Shown in pieces: positions 1-8,441 of a stretch of DNA of 40,515 bases. Position numbers and translations under genes: made by a program. Under the pieces are notes generated by a model. It saw only the letters and a list, made by a program, of their open reading frames with translations, was not told the origin of the DNA and did no database searches. Source of the stretch: Gammaproteobacteria bacterium. Its GTDB lineage: Bacteria; Pseudomonadota; Gammaproteobacteria; DSM-19610. The DNA lies in contig DROT01000209.1 of assembly GCA_011321775.1 (NCBI GenBank), positions 1-40,515 of the forward strand. The letters are read 5' to 3'. Each line of letters begins with the position of its first letter. Positions within the stretch are counted from its first letter, which is position 1.

Positions 1-1034
1 ACCGGTACCACGACGTCCTCGTTGATCTTCTTTGGTGCCACCCGCCGCAGCGCCGGTGACAGCGCCTTGCGCACCTGCCACAGGGCGCGAACTTCGTCGT
101 CGTCGCGCGCCTGGCGGATTTCGACCAGCCCCTCCACGCGGGCGGCCTCGATCAGGTGCGCGGCCAGCTCCTCGAGCTGGTCCTCGAAGCCGTCGACCTC
201 GATCATCAGCAGCGTGCCCGCGCCGGCGGGCAGGTCCGCCGGTGCGTCTTCCTGCGCCAGCGCGATGGCCTTGCCGTCCATGAATTCCAGGGCGCAGGGC
301 GTGACCGGTTGCGCCATGATGTTGGCGACCGCACAGGCGGCGCTGTGCATGTCGCGATAGACGGCGCGCAGGGTTCGTCGTGCCGGCAGCAGCGGGGTGA
401 GTCGCAGCGTGGCCTCGGTGATCACCGCCAGCGTGCCTTCGGAGCCGATCAGCAGGCGTGTGAGGTCGTAGCCCACCACCCCCTTGCTGGTGCGGGTGCC
501 GGTGCGCAGGCTGTCGCCGCTACCGGTCACCGCGCGCAGTCCCAGGGTGTTCTCTCTCGGGGTGCCATACTTGACCGCGCGCGGACCGGCGGAGTTGTAG
601 GCCAGGTTGCCGCCGACCGTGCATACCGCGGCGCTGGTGGGGTCCGGTGGCCAGAAGAAACCCTGTCGGGCGGCGGCTTCCTGCACCGCCTGGTTGGTGA
701 CTCCCGGCTGAACCACCATGAGCCGGTCGTCACGATCGAGTTCGAGGATACGATCCATGCGCTGGGTCGACAGTACCAGCGAATCCTCGTCCAGCGGTAC
801 CGTGGCTCCCGTGGTGCCCGTGCCCTGGCCGCGGGCGATCAGCGGGATGCGGTGTTCGTTGCAGGCGCGTACGACATCGACCACCTGCCGGTGCGAGTCG
901 GGCAGGGCGACCGCCAGCGGCTGTCCCTGCAGGGTGCTGTTGTCGTAGCCGTAGGCGCGGCGGTCGGCCGGATCGGTGAGCAGCTGGCCGGCGCCCAGCA
1001 CGGATTCGAGTTGTGCCAGAAAAGCGGTATGCAA
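1..1034 (-). CDS. FAD-linked oxidase, GlcD / D-lactate dehydrogenase family (3' end cut by window)
   Basis: Reading leftward from 1034, the frame stays open to the window edge and encodes about 344 residues of a two-domain FAD-binding oxidase (FAD_binding_4 then FAD-oxidase_C). Visible family features are an early GQGTGTTGA-type flavin loop, then TVGGNLAYNSAG and GYDLTRLLIGSEGTL. Relatives oxidise D-2-hydroxy acids such as glycolate or D-lactate and pass electrons to the quinone pool. The substrate cannot be told from sequence. No ATG is available. I chose the TTG at 1032-1034, nine bases after the dolP stop and in the same frame, which gives the N-terminus LHTAFLAQLESVLG; no clear ribosome binding site is seen. 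The gene lies directly behind dolP, so co-transcription is likely. Family assignment is firm, the start is uncertain, and the C-terminus is missing. Confidence 0.85.
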   Translation of the reverse strand, partial: MHTAFLAQLESVLGAGQLLTDPADRRAYGYDNSTLQGQPLAVALPDSHRQVVDVVRACNEHRIPLIARGQGTGTTGATVPLDEDSLVLSTQRMDRILELDRDDRLMVVQPGVTNQAVQEAAARQGFFWPPDPTSAAVCTVGGNLAYNSAGPRAVKYGTPRENTLGLRAVTGSGDSLRTGTRTSKGVVGYDLTRLLIGSEGTLAVITEATLRLTPLLPARRTLRAVYRDMHSAACAVANIMAQPVTPCALEFMDGKAIALAQEDAPADLPAGAGTLLMIEVDGFEDQLEELAAHLIEAARVEGLVEIRQARDDDEVRALWQVRKALSPALRRVAPKKINEDVVVP

Positions 1035-1043
1035 GCGGCTTGG

Positions 1044-1631
1044 TCAGTCCGTGTATTCGAACAGCTTGACGATGCGCTGCACGCCGCTGACGCCGCGGGC
1101 GCGTTCGACCACGGCATCCGCTTCGGCGTGGGTCACCAGTCCCATCAGGTAGACGGTGCCGTTCTCGGTGACGACCTCGACACGGGTGGGATCGAAGCCC
1201 TCGATACCGGTGCCCAGCAGGGAGGATTTCACCTTGCCCGTGATCCAGGAATCGCTGGAACGGGTCATCATGGAACTCGGGGCGGCGATCTTGATCTCGT
1301 TGTGCAGCCGTCGCACGCCCTTGACCTTGCGGGCAATATCACCGGCCTCGGTTCGCAGGGCCTCGGTGGGCGCTTCCCCGGACAGCAGCACGATGCCGTT
1401 GTAGCTGTTGACGTTGATATGGGTCTGATCCACGAGATCCTTGTGCTTTCCGAGTTCACGGTGGATGTTCAGCTCGATGGTCGAGTCCTCGACGATCGCC
1501 CCCGCGGTGCGCCGGTCGTGGCTCACGGCAACGCCGGTGGCCAGAGCGCCGCCCACCACCACGGGCGCACAGCCGCTCAGCATCAGGTTCGCGATCAACA
1601 GGGCGCCCGGCGCCAGGCCATACATTCTCAT
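1044..1631 (-). CDS. dolP: DolP-like outer-membrane lipoprotein with two BON domains
   Basis: This 195-residue protein starts with a signal peptide and the lipobox LSGC, so the mature protein should be lipidated on the Cys near residue 21. Two BON domains follow, at roughly 45-115 and 125-192; the first ends near VKGVRRLHNEI and the second contains VEVVTENGTVYLMG. DolP (YraP) binds anionic phospholipid in the outer membrane and supports envelope integrity and the BAM machinery. The start has a good ribosome site (AGAAGGAGA) upstream; a second ATG two codons in is possible. It lies behind lpoA and yraN, as in E. coli, but the diaA gene that separates yraN from dolP there is absent. Confidence 0.9.
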   Translation of the reverse strand: MRMYGLAPGALLIANLMLSGCAPVVVGGALATGVAVSHDRRTAGAIVEDSTIELNIHRELGKHKDLVDQTHINVNSYNGIVLLSGEAPTEALRTEAGDIARKVKGVRRLHNEIKIAAPSSMMTRSSDSWITGKVKSSLLGTGIEGFDPTRVEVVTENGTVYLMGLVTHAEADAVVERARGVSGVQRIVKLFEYTD

Positions 1632-1664
1632 AAACAGTTTCTCCTTCTGCGGGTCTGCGCAGGT

Positions 1665-2039
1665 TTATCCTTTGCTGCCGAAGGCGTTCCGCAGCCACTC
1701 GATGCGAGGTCGTGCCGGATCGCCTTCGAGGGACACGACATCGAAACGTGCCGGTCGGTTCCAGCAGCGGTGGCGGCTCAGGTAGCAGCCGGCACAGTGG
1801 ATGATCCGTTGCTGTTTCCGCCATGAAACCGTTTCTGCGGCGTGTCCGAAGCGCGTCTGCCGGCGGTATCGTACCTCAACAAAGACCAGGCTGTCGCGAT
1901 CCAGCATGACCAGGTCGATTTCTCCCCCGCGACTGCGATAGTTGCGCGTCAGCAGCTTCAGACCGCGGCCTTCCAGAAAACGGCAGGCGAGGGACTCGGC
2001 GTCCTCACCCCGGCTCTTCGGATGGTTCGTCGATGGCAT
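1665..2039 (-). CDS. yraN: YraN family (UPF0102) nuclease-fold protein
   Basis: A protein of about 124 residues with the UPF0102 signature: a GEDAESLACRFLEGRGL start, RNYRSRGGEIDLVM with the G-E-I-D core, then VFVEVRYR. These E, D and ExK-like positions match an endonuclease-like restriction fold, though here the usual VEVK reads VEVR. The biological function of the family is unsettled. I prefer the ATG at 2037-2039 (MPSTNH), which follows a GGGAAGGG ribosome site; an upstream start at 2066 would add nine residues. The start lies inside the 3' end of lpoA (35-base overlap), implying translational coupling. Confidence 0.88.
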   Translation of the reverse strand: MPSTNHPKSRGEDAESLACRFLEGRGLKLLTRNYRSRGGEIDLVMLDRDSLVFVEVRYRRQTRFGHAAETVSWRKQQRIIHCAGCYLSRHRCWNRPARFDVVSLEGDPARPRIEWLRNAFGSKG

Positions 2040-3921
2040 GGTTCCCTTCCCTGGGTGTCGGTGCAAGTTTGTGCGGCAGGCCGCGTTCGAAGCGTGCCCA
2101 CTCCAGCTGCCGGTGCAGGTGTCTGGCCGGGTCCAGCGTCAGGGTTCCGGTTGCTCCGGAAAAATAGGAGAAGCCGGGAATGTTCAGGGTATCCAGCCAG
2201 GGGATCACCTGGTAGGCATCGAAGCCGAGCGCAAACAGGCGCTGGTAGCGCTTGCTGCGATCGGGCCACAGCCGTTCGATCCGCTCGCGCTGTTGTGCCC
2301 AGGGGCCGCTGTCGTCCAGTACCCAGGGCATGTCGCAGAACATCAGGCCATCCATGTCGCGGTCCAGGCGGGCGTCCGCGGCCGCCGAGTAGACGTGCGA
2401 GGTACTGTAGGTCGGGAGATCGCCGGCGTGGTGGAAGCGCAGTTGCGGACGCAACAGCCGCGCCTGCCGCGGATAGGCCAGCAGAAAGATGGCGTCGACG
2501 TCCTGGCGGCGGCGCGGTTCGAACTCCAGCTTGTGGCCCAGCAGGCGTTCCAGGGCGCGGTGACGCTGCTTGCTGGCGTCGAGCAGCAGCGCCTTCTGGA
2601 TGGGGGCGTTGAAGTCGGCGCCGTTGGCGGCGTAACGTCCGCTGGCCAGCAGTTCACCGCCCAGTTCCTGCAGGCGCGACTGGAAGGCGGCGGATACGCG
2701 CTGTCCCCAGGCATTCTCCGGTACCAGCGCAACGACCTGGCGGTGCCCGTCGGCGACCATGCGTTCGGCCGCTTGGCGGGCCTCGTCCTCGGGCGGCAGC
2801 CCGAACTGGTACAGGGGCTGTTCCCGGATCCGGCCGTCTTCGGCGCCGGTCTGGTTCAGCGCCAGCACCGGTACCGGCAGTTCACCCGCGTCGGCCAGCT
2901 GCTGGATGCTGCTCTTCAGCAAGGGGCCGACCACGAAGCCGGCGCCGTCCTGTATCGCCTGCTGGTAGATCGACCACGACAGCAGCGCGTCGCCGCCGGT
3001 GTCGTAGAAACGCAGTCGAGGCCGTTCCAGCGGATCCTGGTAGTAGGCCGCCAGCAGCCCGTCGCGGATGGCGGCGGCCGCCCCGGCGGTGCGTCCGCTG
3101 AGTGGCAACAGGACGGCAATGTGGTCGGCGCGCTCGGCGGCGCGGCCGAGCTGGTTCCTGAGATCCGGCAGCAGCACGGACTGCGCCGGGTGATCCGGAT
3201 AGCGTGCCCGCCAGCGCTGTAACTCCTGCTCCCATCGTTCGCGGTCACCGCGCGTCTGACGCGCGATCAGCACCAGCTCCATCCAGCCGCTGAGCAGGTC
3301 CGGTGGTGGGCTGGTGCGCAGGCGCTGCAGCGCCTCATCGGAAAGTGTCGAAAGCTGCTCCCAGATCTGGTACTGGTTGGCGAGTTTCTGCTGCGGATCC
3401 TGCAGCAGGATGTCCAGCCAGATCAGCTGGCGCGCCGCCTCCAGGGCGTTACCGGTCAGGGTATAGGCCCTTGCCTTCAGGCGGTAGTAGAGCGGTTCGC
3501 GTTCGCCCAGCGCCTGCGGATCCTCGATCTGCTGCAATTGCGCCAGGGCCTCGTCGCCGCGGCTGGCGCTGAGGGCGAGTTCGGCGTTCAGCAACTGGTA
3601 GCGGGTCTTCTGTTGCGGGCTCAGGCCGGTGACGTCGATGCCGGCCAGCAGGTTCTCCAGGCGGTCCCACAGCTGGCCGCGGGCGAGGTATTCGGCGGCC
3701 CCGAGCCGCAACTCCGTGCGCCGTGCGCCGGTGGCGCCGGTGGCCTGCTTGAGGTACAGCTGTGCCGCGTCCAGGTAGTCACCGGCGGCGGCGCGTTCCT
3801 CCGCCGTCTGCTGCAGATTCTTCTCGACCGCGACAGGGGCGCCGCCGCGCGGCGGCGTGCCGGCACAGCCGCCGAGGGCGAGCAGCGCGATCAGCAGCAG
3901 TGGGTATAATCTGTGCGCCAA
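2005..3921 (-). CDS. lpoA: LpoA-like penicillin-binding protein activator lipoprotein
   Basis: This 638-residue LppC-family protein has a short lipoprotein signal ending in LGGC (Cys near residue 19). An N-terminal helical TPR-like region (about 30-250) carries repeated DAAQLYL and ARQLIWL helices. A C-terminal periplasmic-binding-protein-like domain (about 265-620) begins HIAVLLPLSGRTAGAAAAI. LpoA acts from the outer membrane to stimulate the class A synthase PBP1A. The length matches the family. The only sensible start is a TTG at 3919-3921, immediately before the hydrophobic signal; there is no strong ribosome site. It is divergent from rsmI and overlaps yraN downstream, matching the usual lpoA-yraN order. 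Confidence 0.92.
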   Translation of the reverse strand: MAHRLYPLLLIALLALGGCAGTPPRGGAPVAVEKNLQQTAEERAAAGDYLDAAQLYLKQATGATGARRTELRLGAAEYLARGQLWDRLENLLAGIDVTGLSPQQKTRYQLLNAELALSASRGDEALAQLQQIEDPQALGEREPLYYRLKARAYTLTGNALEAARQLIWLDILLQDPQQKLANQYQIWEQLSTLSDEALQRLRTSPPPDLLSGWMELVLIARQTRGDRERWEQELQRWRARYPDHPAQSVLLPDLRNQLGRAAERADHIAVLLPLSGRTAGAAAAIRDGLLAAYYQDPLERPRLRFYDTGGDALLSWSIYQQAIQDGAGFVVGPLLKSSIQQLADAGELPVPVLALNQTGAEDGRIREQPLYQFGLPPEDEARQAAERMVADGHRQVVALVPENAWGQRVSAAFQSRLQELGGELLASGRYAANGADFNAPIQKALLLDASKQRHRALERLLGHKLEFEPRRRQDVDAIFLLAYPRQARLLRPQLRFHHAGDLPTYSTSHVYSAAADARLDRDMDGLMFCDMPWVLDDSGPWAQQRERIERLWPDRSKRYQRLFALGFDAYQVIPWLDTLNIPGFSYFSGATGTLTLDPARHLHRQLEWARFERGLPHKLAPTPREGNHAIDEPSEEPG

Positions 3922-3956
3922 GGGCTGTGGATTTCCGAATGGGCCGATGCCCGGCT

Positions 3957-3993
3957 ATTGTAATGAGGTGCGCCTGCCGATGCATGCTATTTT
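3957..3993. promoter_or_regulatory. Divergent promoter region between lpoA and rsmI
   Basis: On the minus strand a TACAAT hexamer lies at 3957-3962, 36 bases before the lpoA start. On the plus strand an extended -10 (TG-C-TATTTT) ends at 3993, 37 bases before rsmI. No convincing -35 box was found for either. These are motif calls only. Confidence 0.35.
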
Positions 3994-4029
3994 GCCGCTG
4001 TACACCCGTGCCGCCCCGGGATCGGGTCG

Positions 4030-4896
4030 ATGAGTGCAGCTTCCGGTACGGTGGCGGAAAGCGGCGTGCTCTATGTCGTCGCCACCCCCATCGGTAACCT
4101 CGCCGACCTGAGCGCGCGGGCCGCCGGTATTCTCGGCAGCGTCGATCTCATCGCCGCCGAGGACACGCGCCGCAGCGGCCGGCTGTTGCAGCATCTGGCG
4201 CTGCAGACGCCGATGATCGCGCTGCACGAGCACAACGAGCGCGAGCAGGCGCCGCGGCTGGTGGAGCAGCTCCGCGTCGGGCAATCGCTTGCCATGATCT
4301 CCGATGCCGGCACCCCGCTGATCAGCGATCCCGGGTTCAACCTGGTGCGGCTGGCGCGTCAGGCCGGTATCCGGGTGGTGCCGGTTCCCGGGCCGAGCGC
4401 GCTGCTGTGCGCGCTGTCGGCGGCCGGCCTGCCCACCGACCGCTTCGTGTTCGAGGGCTTCCTGCCGGCGCGGGCTTCGGCGCGCCGTGCCCGCCTGGAA
4501 CAGCTGGCAGACGAGCCGCGTACCCTGGTGTTCTACGAGAGCAGCCACCGCATCGTCGACTGCCTGGCGGACATGGTGGAGCTGTTCGGTGGTGAACGAC
4601 CGGCGGTACTGGCGCGCGAGCTCACCAAGCAGTTCGAGACCTTCATCGATGCCCCCCTGGAAGAGCTGTTGCAACGCGTGCGTTCGGATGCCGACCAGCG
4701 CAAGGGCGAGATGGTGCTGTTGCTGCACGGCTGCCCGGCGGCCGCAGCACACGAGGTCAGTGCCGAGGCCGGGCGCGTGCTGGAAACCCTGCTGGAGGAA
4801 CTGCCGGCCGGCAAGGCCGCACGGCTGGCCGCGCGCATCACCGGCGTCAACAAGCGTGCCCTGTATGAGCGGGCACTATCGTTGAAAGGCTCCTAA
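4030..4896 (+). CDS. rsmI: 16S rRNA (cytidine-1402 2'-O)-methyltransferase RsmI
   Basis: This 288-residue SAM-dependent methyltransferase of the tetrapyrrole-methylase fold begins with the diagnostic VATPIGNLADLSARA. AAEDTRRSGRLL (about 48-59), ISDAGTPLISDPG (about 92-104) and PGPSALLCALSAAGLP (about 118-133) follow. It 2'-O-methylates C1402 in the 16S rRNA decoding centre together with RsmH. The length is normal. It is divergent from lpoA, the conserved arrangement in gammaproteobacteria, and convergent with queG across the palindromic element at 4937-5146. I see no simple U-tract terminator after the stop, so that palindrome may define its 3' end. Confidence 0.96.
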   Translation: MSAASGTVAESGVLYVVATPIGNLADLSARAAGILGSVDLIAAEDTRRSGRLLQHLALQTPMIALHEHNEREQAPRLVEQLRVGQSLAMISDAGTPLISDPGFNLVRLARQAGIRVVPVPGPSALLCALSAAGLPTDRFVFEGFLPARASARRARLEQLADEPRTLVFYESSHRIVDCLADMVELFGGERPAVLARELTKQFETFIDAPLEELLQRVRSDADQRKGEMVLLLHGCPAAAAHEVSAEAGRVLETLLEELPAGKAARLAARITGVNKRALYERALSLKGS

Positions 4897-4936
4897 GTGG
4901 GGCGCCCGAACAACAAACCGTGGAAATCACAGCGGG

Positions 4937-5146
4937 GGGCAAGCATTCGGCCCAGCGAGCGTGGAGGTGTGCCTCTTCCCTCAGGTGACCGCTTGTTTCC
5001 TTGAAATGGGCCGGATTTTCCGGGCCGGCCTAAACTCGCTGCGCTCAGACAACGGCCGGCTTTTTCCGGAAAATCCGGCCCATTTCAAGGCGCGGTCAAT
5101 TCGGTCAGAGGCACACCTCCACGCTCGCTGGGCCGAATGCTTGCCC
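4937..5146. repeat. Large palindromic element, copy A
   Basis: This fills most of the 307-base gap between convergent rsmI and queG. The outer arms 4937-4975 and 5108-5146 are perfect inverted complements over 39 bases. Inside them a 142-base core (4971-5112) is shared with copy B at 37940-38081. The core has a second stem (CCTTGAAATGGG paired with CCCATTTCAAGG, then CCGGATTTTCCGG with its complement, then GCCGGCC/GGCCGGC). It is capped by a 23-base loop containing CTCGCTGCGCTCAGAC. The core differs from copy B at 11 positions, eight of which are four compensatory pairs. No open reading frame of note lies inside. It is possibly a transcription boundary or a small non-autonomous repeat family; the function is unknown. 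Confidence 0.9.
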
Positions 5147-5203
5147 AGGTTTCTTCTTGCCACGTCAGGGTGTTCCCACGGCTATTTGCAACCGGGTCGA
5201 ACC

Positions 5204-6307
5204 TCATCCCCGCTGTTGTTGCAGTGCCCAGTTCACATGCTCGTGTACCAGTTCCGAGGGGTGATCACGCCGTTGTTGCAGCGCCTCGACCACCTCCGTG
5301 GACGGAGGGGCGTTGCCCAGCGCCACGGCGATGTTGCGCAGCCAGCGCAGGTGGCCGATGCGGCGGATGGCACTGCCCTCGGTGTGGCGCAGGAACTCCG
5401 CCTCATTCCAGCGGAACAGCTCGATCAGTGTGCTGCTGTCGAGTCGCTGGCGCGGGTTGAAATCACGTTCGTCCGTGGGACGCGAGAAGCGGTTCCAGGG
5501 GCAGATCAGCTGGCAGTCGTCGCAGCCGTAGATGCGGTTGCCGATGCCCCTGCGCAGCGCTTCCGGGATGGGGCCGTGCAGCTCGATGGTGAGGTAGGAG
5601 ATGCAGCGGCGCGCGTCCAGGCGGTAGGGGGCGACGATGGCGCCGGTGGGGCAGATATCGATACAGGCGCGACAGCGGCCGCAGTGATCGACCTCGGGCC
5701 GGTCCACCGGCAGCGGCAGGTCGGTGAACAGTTCGCCGAGGAAGAACCAGGAGCCGCATCGGCGGTTGATGAGGTTGGTGTGCTTGCCGATCCAGCCGAG
5801 CCCGGCCTTTTGTGCGATGGCCTTTTCCAGCACCGGTGCACTGTCGGTGAAGGCACGAAAGCCGAACGGCCCGACCTCGTGGCGAATGCGATCGGCGAGC
5901 TTCTGCAGCCGCCGGCGTACCAGCTTGTGGTAGTCGCGCCCCAGCGCGTAGCGTGACACGTAGGCGAGTGCCGGGTCGTCCAGCACCGCCTGCGGCCGGC
6001 GTGCCGGTGCCGGCCAGTAGTCCAGGCGCACCGAGACGATCCGCCGCGTGCCCGGCAGCAGTTCCTGCGGCCGGCTGCGCTTGAGGCCGTGTTCCGCCAT
6101 GTAGCCCATTTCACCGTGCAGCCCCTCGTCCAGCCAGCTGCGCAGGTGGGATTCGTCGCGCCCCAGATCGGTGTCGCTGATGCCGACCTGCTGGAATCCC
6201 AGTTCGCGCCCCCAGCGCTTGATCCGTCTTGCCAGCGCTGCGAAATCGATCTCGCCGTCCCCCGTTCGGGGCGTATCAGGGTGACTGGATTTGGGTGAAG
6301 GCTTCAA
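5204..6307 (-). CDS. queG: Epoxyqueuosine reductase QueG
   Basis: This protein of about 367 residues converts epoxyqueuosine to queuosine in tRNA, the last step of queuosine synthesis, using cobalamin and two [4Fe-4S] clusters. An N-terminal DUF1730-like region (LGFQQVGISD, then HGEMGYMAEH) precedes the ferredoxin-like cysteines CGRCRACIDICPTGAI (about 202-217). CDDCQLICPWN follows at about 251-261. A C-terminal HEAT-like tail contains RRIGHLRWLRNIAVALGN. The only upstream start is a TTG at 6305-6307 with no clear ribosome site, so the true N-terminus may be slightly internal. It is divergent from nnr, and this pair heads the classical queG-nnr-tsaE cluster. Confidence 0.94.
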   Translation of the reverse strand: MKPSPKSSHPDTPRTGDGEIDFAALARRIKRWGRELGFQQVGISDTDLGRDESHLRSWLDEGLHGEMGYMAEHGLKRSRPQELLPGTRRIVSVRLDYWPAPARRPQAVLDDPALAYVSRYALGRDYHKLVRRRLQKLADRIRHEVGPFGFRAFTDSAPVLEKAIAQKAGLGWIGKHTNLINRRCGSWFFLGELFTDLPLPVDRPEVDHCGRCRACIDICPTGAIVAPYRLDARRCISYLTIELHGPIPEALRRGIGNRIYGCDDCQLICPWNRFSRPTDERDFNPRQRLDSSTLIELFRWNEAEFLRHTEGSAIRRIGHLRWLRNIAVALGNAPPSTEVVEALQQRRDHPSELVHEHVNWALQQQRG

Positions 6308-6344
6308 GGTAAGGTGCGCAGCATCGGATCGGGGAGCCCATTGT

Positions 6345-7826
6345 ATGCCGGAAGCACACCCATTGCCGCTCTATACCGCCGCCCAGGTACGCGAACTCGA
6401 TCGCCGCGCCATCGAGGATGCCGGCATCCCCGGCTATGAACTGATGTGCCGCGCCGGCCGCGCGCTGGCGGCGCTCGTGGAGGCGCAGTGGCCGGGTTGC
6501 ACCCGCGTCGGCATCCTCTGCGGTGCCGGCAACAACGGCGGTGACGGTTATGTGCTGGCGCGCCTGCTGCGTGCCAGCGGGCGCGAGGTATGGGTGCGCA
6601 CCCTGGCCGACCCCTCGGCACTGCGGGGTTATGCCGCGCACGCCGCTACCGACTACAGCGATGCGGGTGGCGGCTGGGCGCCGTTCGACGGCGAGTTGCC
6701 CGGCGATACGCCCCTGCTGGTGGATGCCCTGCTGGGGACCGGGCTGGATCGCCCGGTGGAAGGGGCGTGGAAGGACGCGATCCAGGCCGTCAACGATCAC
6801 CCGGCCGAGGTGCTGGCGGTGGACATTCCCAGCGGTCTGCACGCCGACAGCGGAACCGTGCTGGGGGCGGCGGTGGAGGCGCGGCACACCCTGACCTTCA
6901 TCGGTCGCAAGCGCGGACTCTATACCGGTGCCGGCGTGCACCACAGCGGCAGGGTCCATTTCGACACCCTGGAAATTCCGCCACAGATCACCGCTACCAT
7001 GGCTCCGACAGCGGAACTGATGCACGCAGCCGCGCCGTTGCCGCCGCGCCGTCGCGATGCCCACAAGGGGCACTTCGGCCACGTGCTCGTCGTCGGCGGT
7101 GCGCCGGGCATGGCGGGCGCGGTGCGCCTGGCGGCCGAGGCGGCCGCGCGTTGCGGCGCCGGTCTGGTCTCGGTGGCCAGCCATCCGGTGCACGCCACCT
7201 CGATCGATGTCGCCTGCCGGGAAATCATGGTGCACGCGGTGGAGGATGCCGGCGGGCTCGAGGCCCTGCTGGCGCGCGCCACCGTGGTCGTGGTCGGGCC
7301 GGGGCTGGGGCGAGGGGACTGGTCGCAGCGGTTGCTGGGACGCCTGCTGGACAGTGGGCTGCCGCTGGTGCTGGATGCCGATGCCCTCAACCTGCTGGCC
7401 ATCGATCCGCAGCAGAACGACGACTGGATACTGACGCCCCATCCGGGCGAGGCGGCGCGCCTGCTCGGCTGCAGCACCGCCGAGGTCCAGCATGACCGCT
7501 TTGCCGCGGCGCAGGCGCTGGCATCGCGTTACGGCGGGGTGGTGGTGCTCAAGGGCGCGGGAACCCTGGTCGCGTCTGCGGACGGTCTGCCGCGGGTGTG
7601 TGCCGTCGGCAATCCCGGCATGGCTTCGGGTGGCATGGGTGACGTGCTGAGCGGGGTCCTGGGAGCGCTGCGGGCACAGGGGCTGGGCCCCGCCGAATCC
7701 GCTGCCGCCGCTGTCTGCCTGCACGGGCAGGCGGCGGACAGTGCGGCGGCCGCGGGAGGCGAACGGGGCCTGCTGGCGGGTGACCTGCTGCAGCCGCTGC
7801 GGCGTCTGGTCAATGGATGCGGCTGA
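6345..7826 (+). CDS. nnr: Bifunctional NAD(P)H-hydrate epimerase / ADP-dependent dehydratase
   Basis: This 493-residue fusion repairs damaged NAD(P)HX. The N-terminal YjeF_N epimerase domain (about 1-215) contains GILCGAGNNGGDGYVLARLL. The C-terminal ribokinase-like dehydratase domain (about 225-490) contains GHVLVVGGAPGMAGA, GPGLGRGDW, VLDADALNLLA, VVVLKGAGTLV and the NPGMASGGMGDVLSG nucleotide-binding stretch. The ATG at 6345 follows a GGGGAG ribosome site; an in-frame start at 6291 lies in the queG 5' region and is unlikely. Its 3' end overlaps tsaE by 14 bases. Confidence 0.96.
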   Translation: MPEAHPLPLYTAAQVRELDRRAIEDAGIPGYELMCRAGRALAALVEAQWPGCTRVGILCGAGNNGGDGYVLARLLRASGREVWVRTLADPSALRGYAAHAATDYSDAGGGWAPFDGELPGDTPLLVDALLGTGLDRPVEGAWKDAIQAVNDHPAEVLAVDIPSGLHADSGTVLGAAVEARHTLTFIGRKRGLYTGAGVHHSGRVHFDTLEIPPQITATMAPTAELMHAAAPLPPRRRDAHKGHFGHVLVVGGAPGMAGAVRLAAEAAARCGAGLVSVASHPVHATSIDVACREIMVHAVEDAGGLEALLARATVVVVGPGLGRGDWSQRLLGRLLDSGLPLVLDADALNLLAIDPQQNDDWILTPHPGEAARLLGCSTAEVQHDRFAAAQALASRYGGVVVLKGAGTLVASADGLPRVCAVGNPGMASGGMGDVLSGVLGALRAQGLGPAESAAAAVCLHGQAADSAAAAGGERGLLAGDLLQPLRRLVNGCG

Positions 7827-8268
7827 CTACCGGCTCGCCGACGCCGCCGCCACCGAGGCTTTCGGCGCACGCCTGGCGGCCTGTCGTGTTGCCGGTCTGG
7901 TGGTGTTCATCCACGGCCAGCTGGGCGCTGGCAAGACCACCCTGGTACGCGGTTTCCTGCGAGGCTGTGGCTACCAGGGGCCGGTCAAGAGTCCCACCTA
8001 TACCCTGGTAGAGCCCTACGAGACGGCCTGCGGCGGCGTCTACCACCTCGACCTCTATCGTCTCGCCGATCCCGAGGAGCTGGAGTGGATCGGTATTCGC
8101 GACCTGTTCGACGGCGAACACCTGTGTCTCATCGAGTGGCCGGAGCAGGGTGCCGGCGTGCTGCCGCCCCCGGACCTGGTTCTCCGACTCTCCATCGAGG
8201 GGGCGGCGCGTCGGCTGCGGCTGGAGTCCGGATCGGCGGCCGGCCGTGAGGTCCTGTCCTGCCTGTGA
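7813..8268 (+). CDS. tsaE: tRNA threonylcarbamoyladenosine biosynthesis ATPase TsaE
   Basis: A P-loop protein of 151 residues. The Walker A motif GQLGAGKTTL sits at about 35-44. KSPTYTLVEPYE at about 60-71 and HLDLYRLADPEEL (about 78-90) are the TsaE hallmarks, with a Walker B-like LCLIEWPEQG near 108. It supports TsaB/TsaD in making t6A37 on ANN-decoding tRNAs. The start chosen (MDAADYRLAD) overlaps the end of nnr by 14 bases, indicating translational coupling. The length is typical. Confidence 0.96.
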   Translation: MDAADYRLADAAATEAFGARLAACRVAGLVVFIHGQLGAGKTTLVRGFLRGCGYQGPVKSPTYTLVEPYETACGGVYHLDLYRLADPEELEWIGIRDLFDGEHLCLIEWPEQGAGVLPPPDLVLRLSIEGAARRLRLESGSAAGREVLSCL

Positions 8269-8376
8269 TTTCCGACGCCCCGGCCGGCGCACCTGGCGCT
8301 ACCGCCGTCTCCCCGTTCCGCTCCTTCCTGATTTTCTAGCTTATGTGGCTATCGTTGTGACAAGTAAGGCAATTTG

Positions 8377-8405
8377 TTGAAATTCCCCTCGATATGGGGT
8401 ATAGA
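8377..8405 (+). promoter_or_regulatory. Sigma-70 promoter of the amidase gene
   Basis: TTGAAA at 8377-8382, a 17-base spacer and TATAGA at 8400-8405 form a good sigma-70 promoter, with a transcription start expected near 8412. It lies in the 173-base gap after tsaE. An ATG at 8394 sits inside this promoter, so translation from it would not be possible on this transcript. Confidence 0.65.
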
Positions 8406-8441
8406 TTGATCCTCGGAATTCCGGGTTGGGGAGAAAGGGAC

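Noticed and set aside
156-1826. Long plus-strand open frame of 556 codons
   Set aside because: It runs antisense to the FAD oxidase, dolP and yraN, with low-complexity His/Gln/Gly composition typical of high-GC antisense frames.
4897-5203. Insertion sequence or RNase P RNA in the rsmI-queG gap
   Set aside because: There is no transposase frame or target duplication, and no RNase P RNA landmarks were seen. The gap is explained by palindrome copy A.
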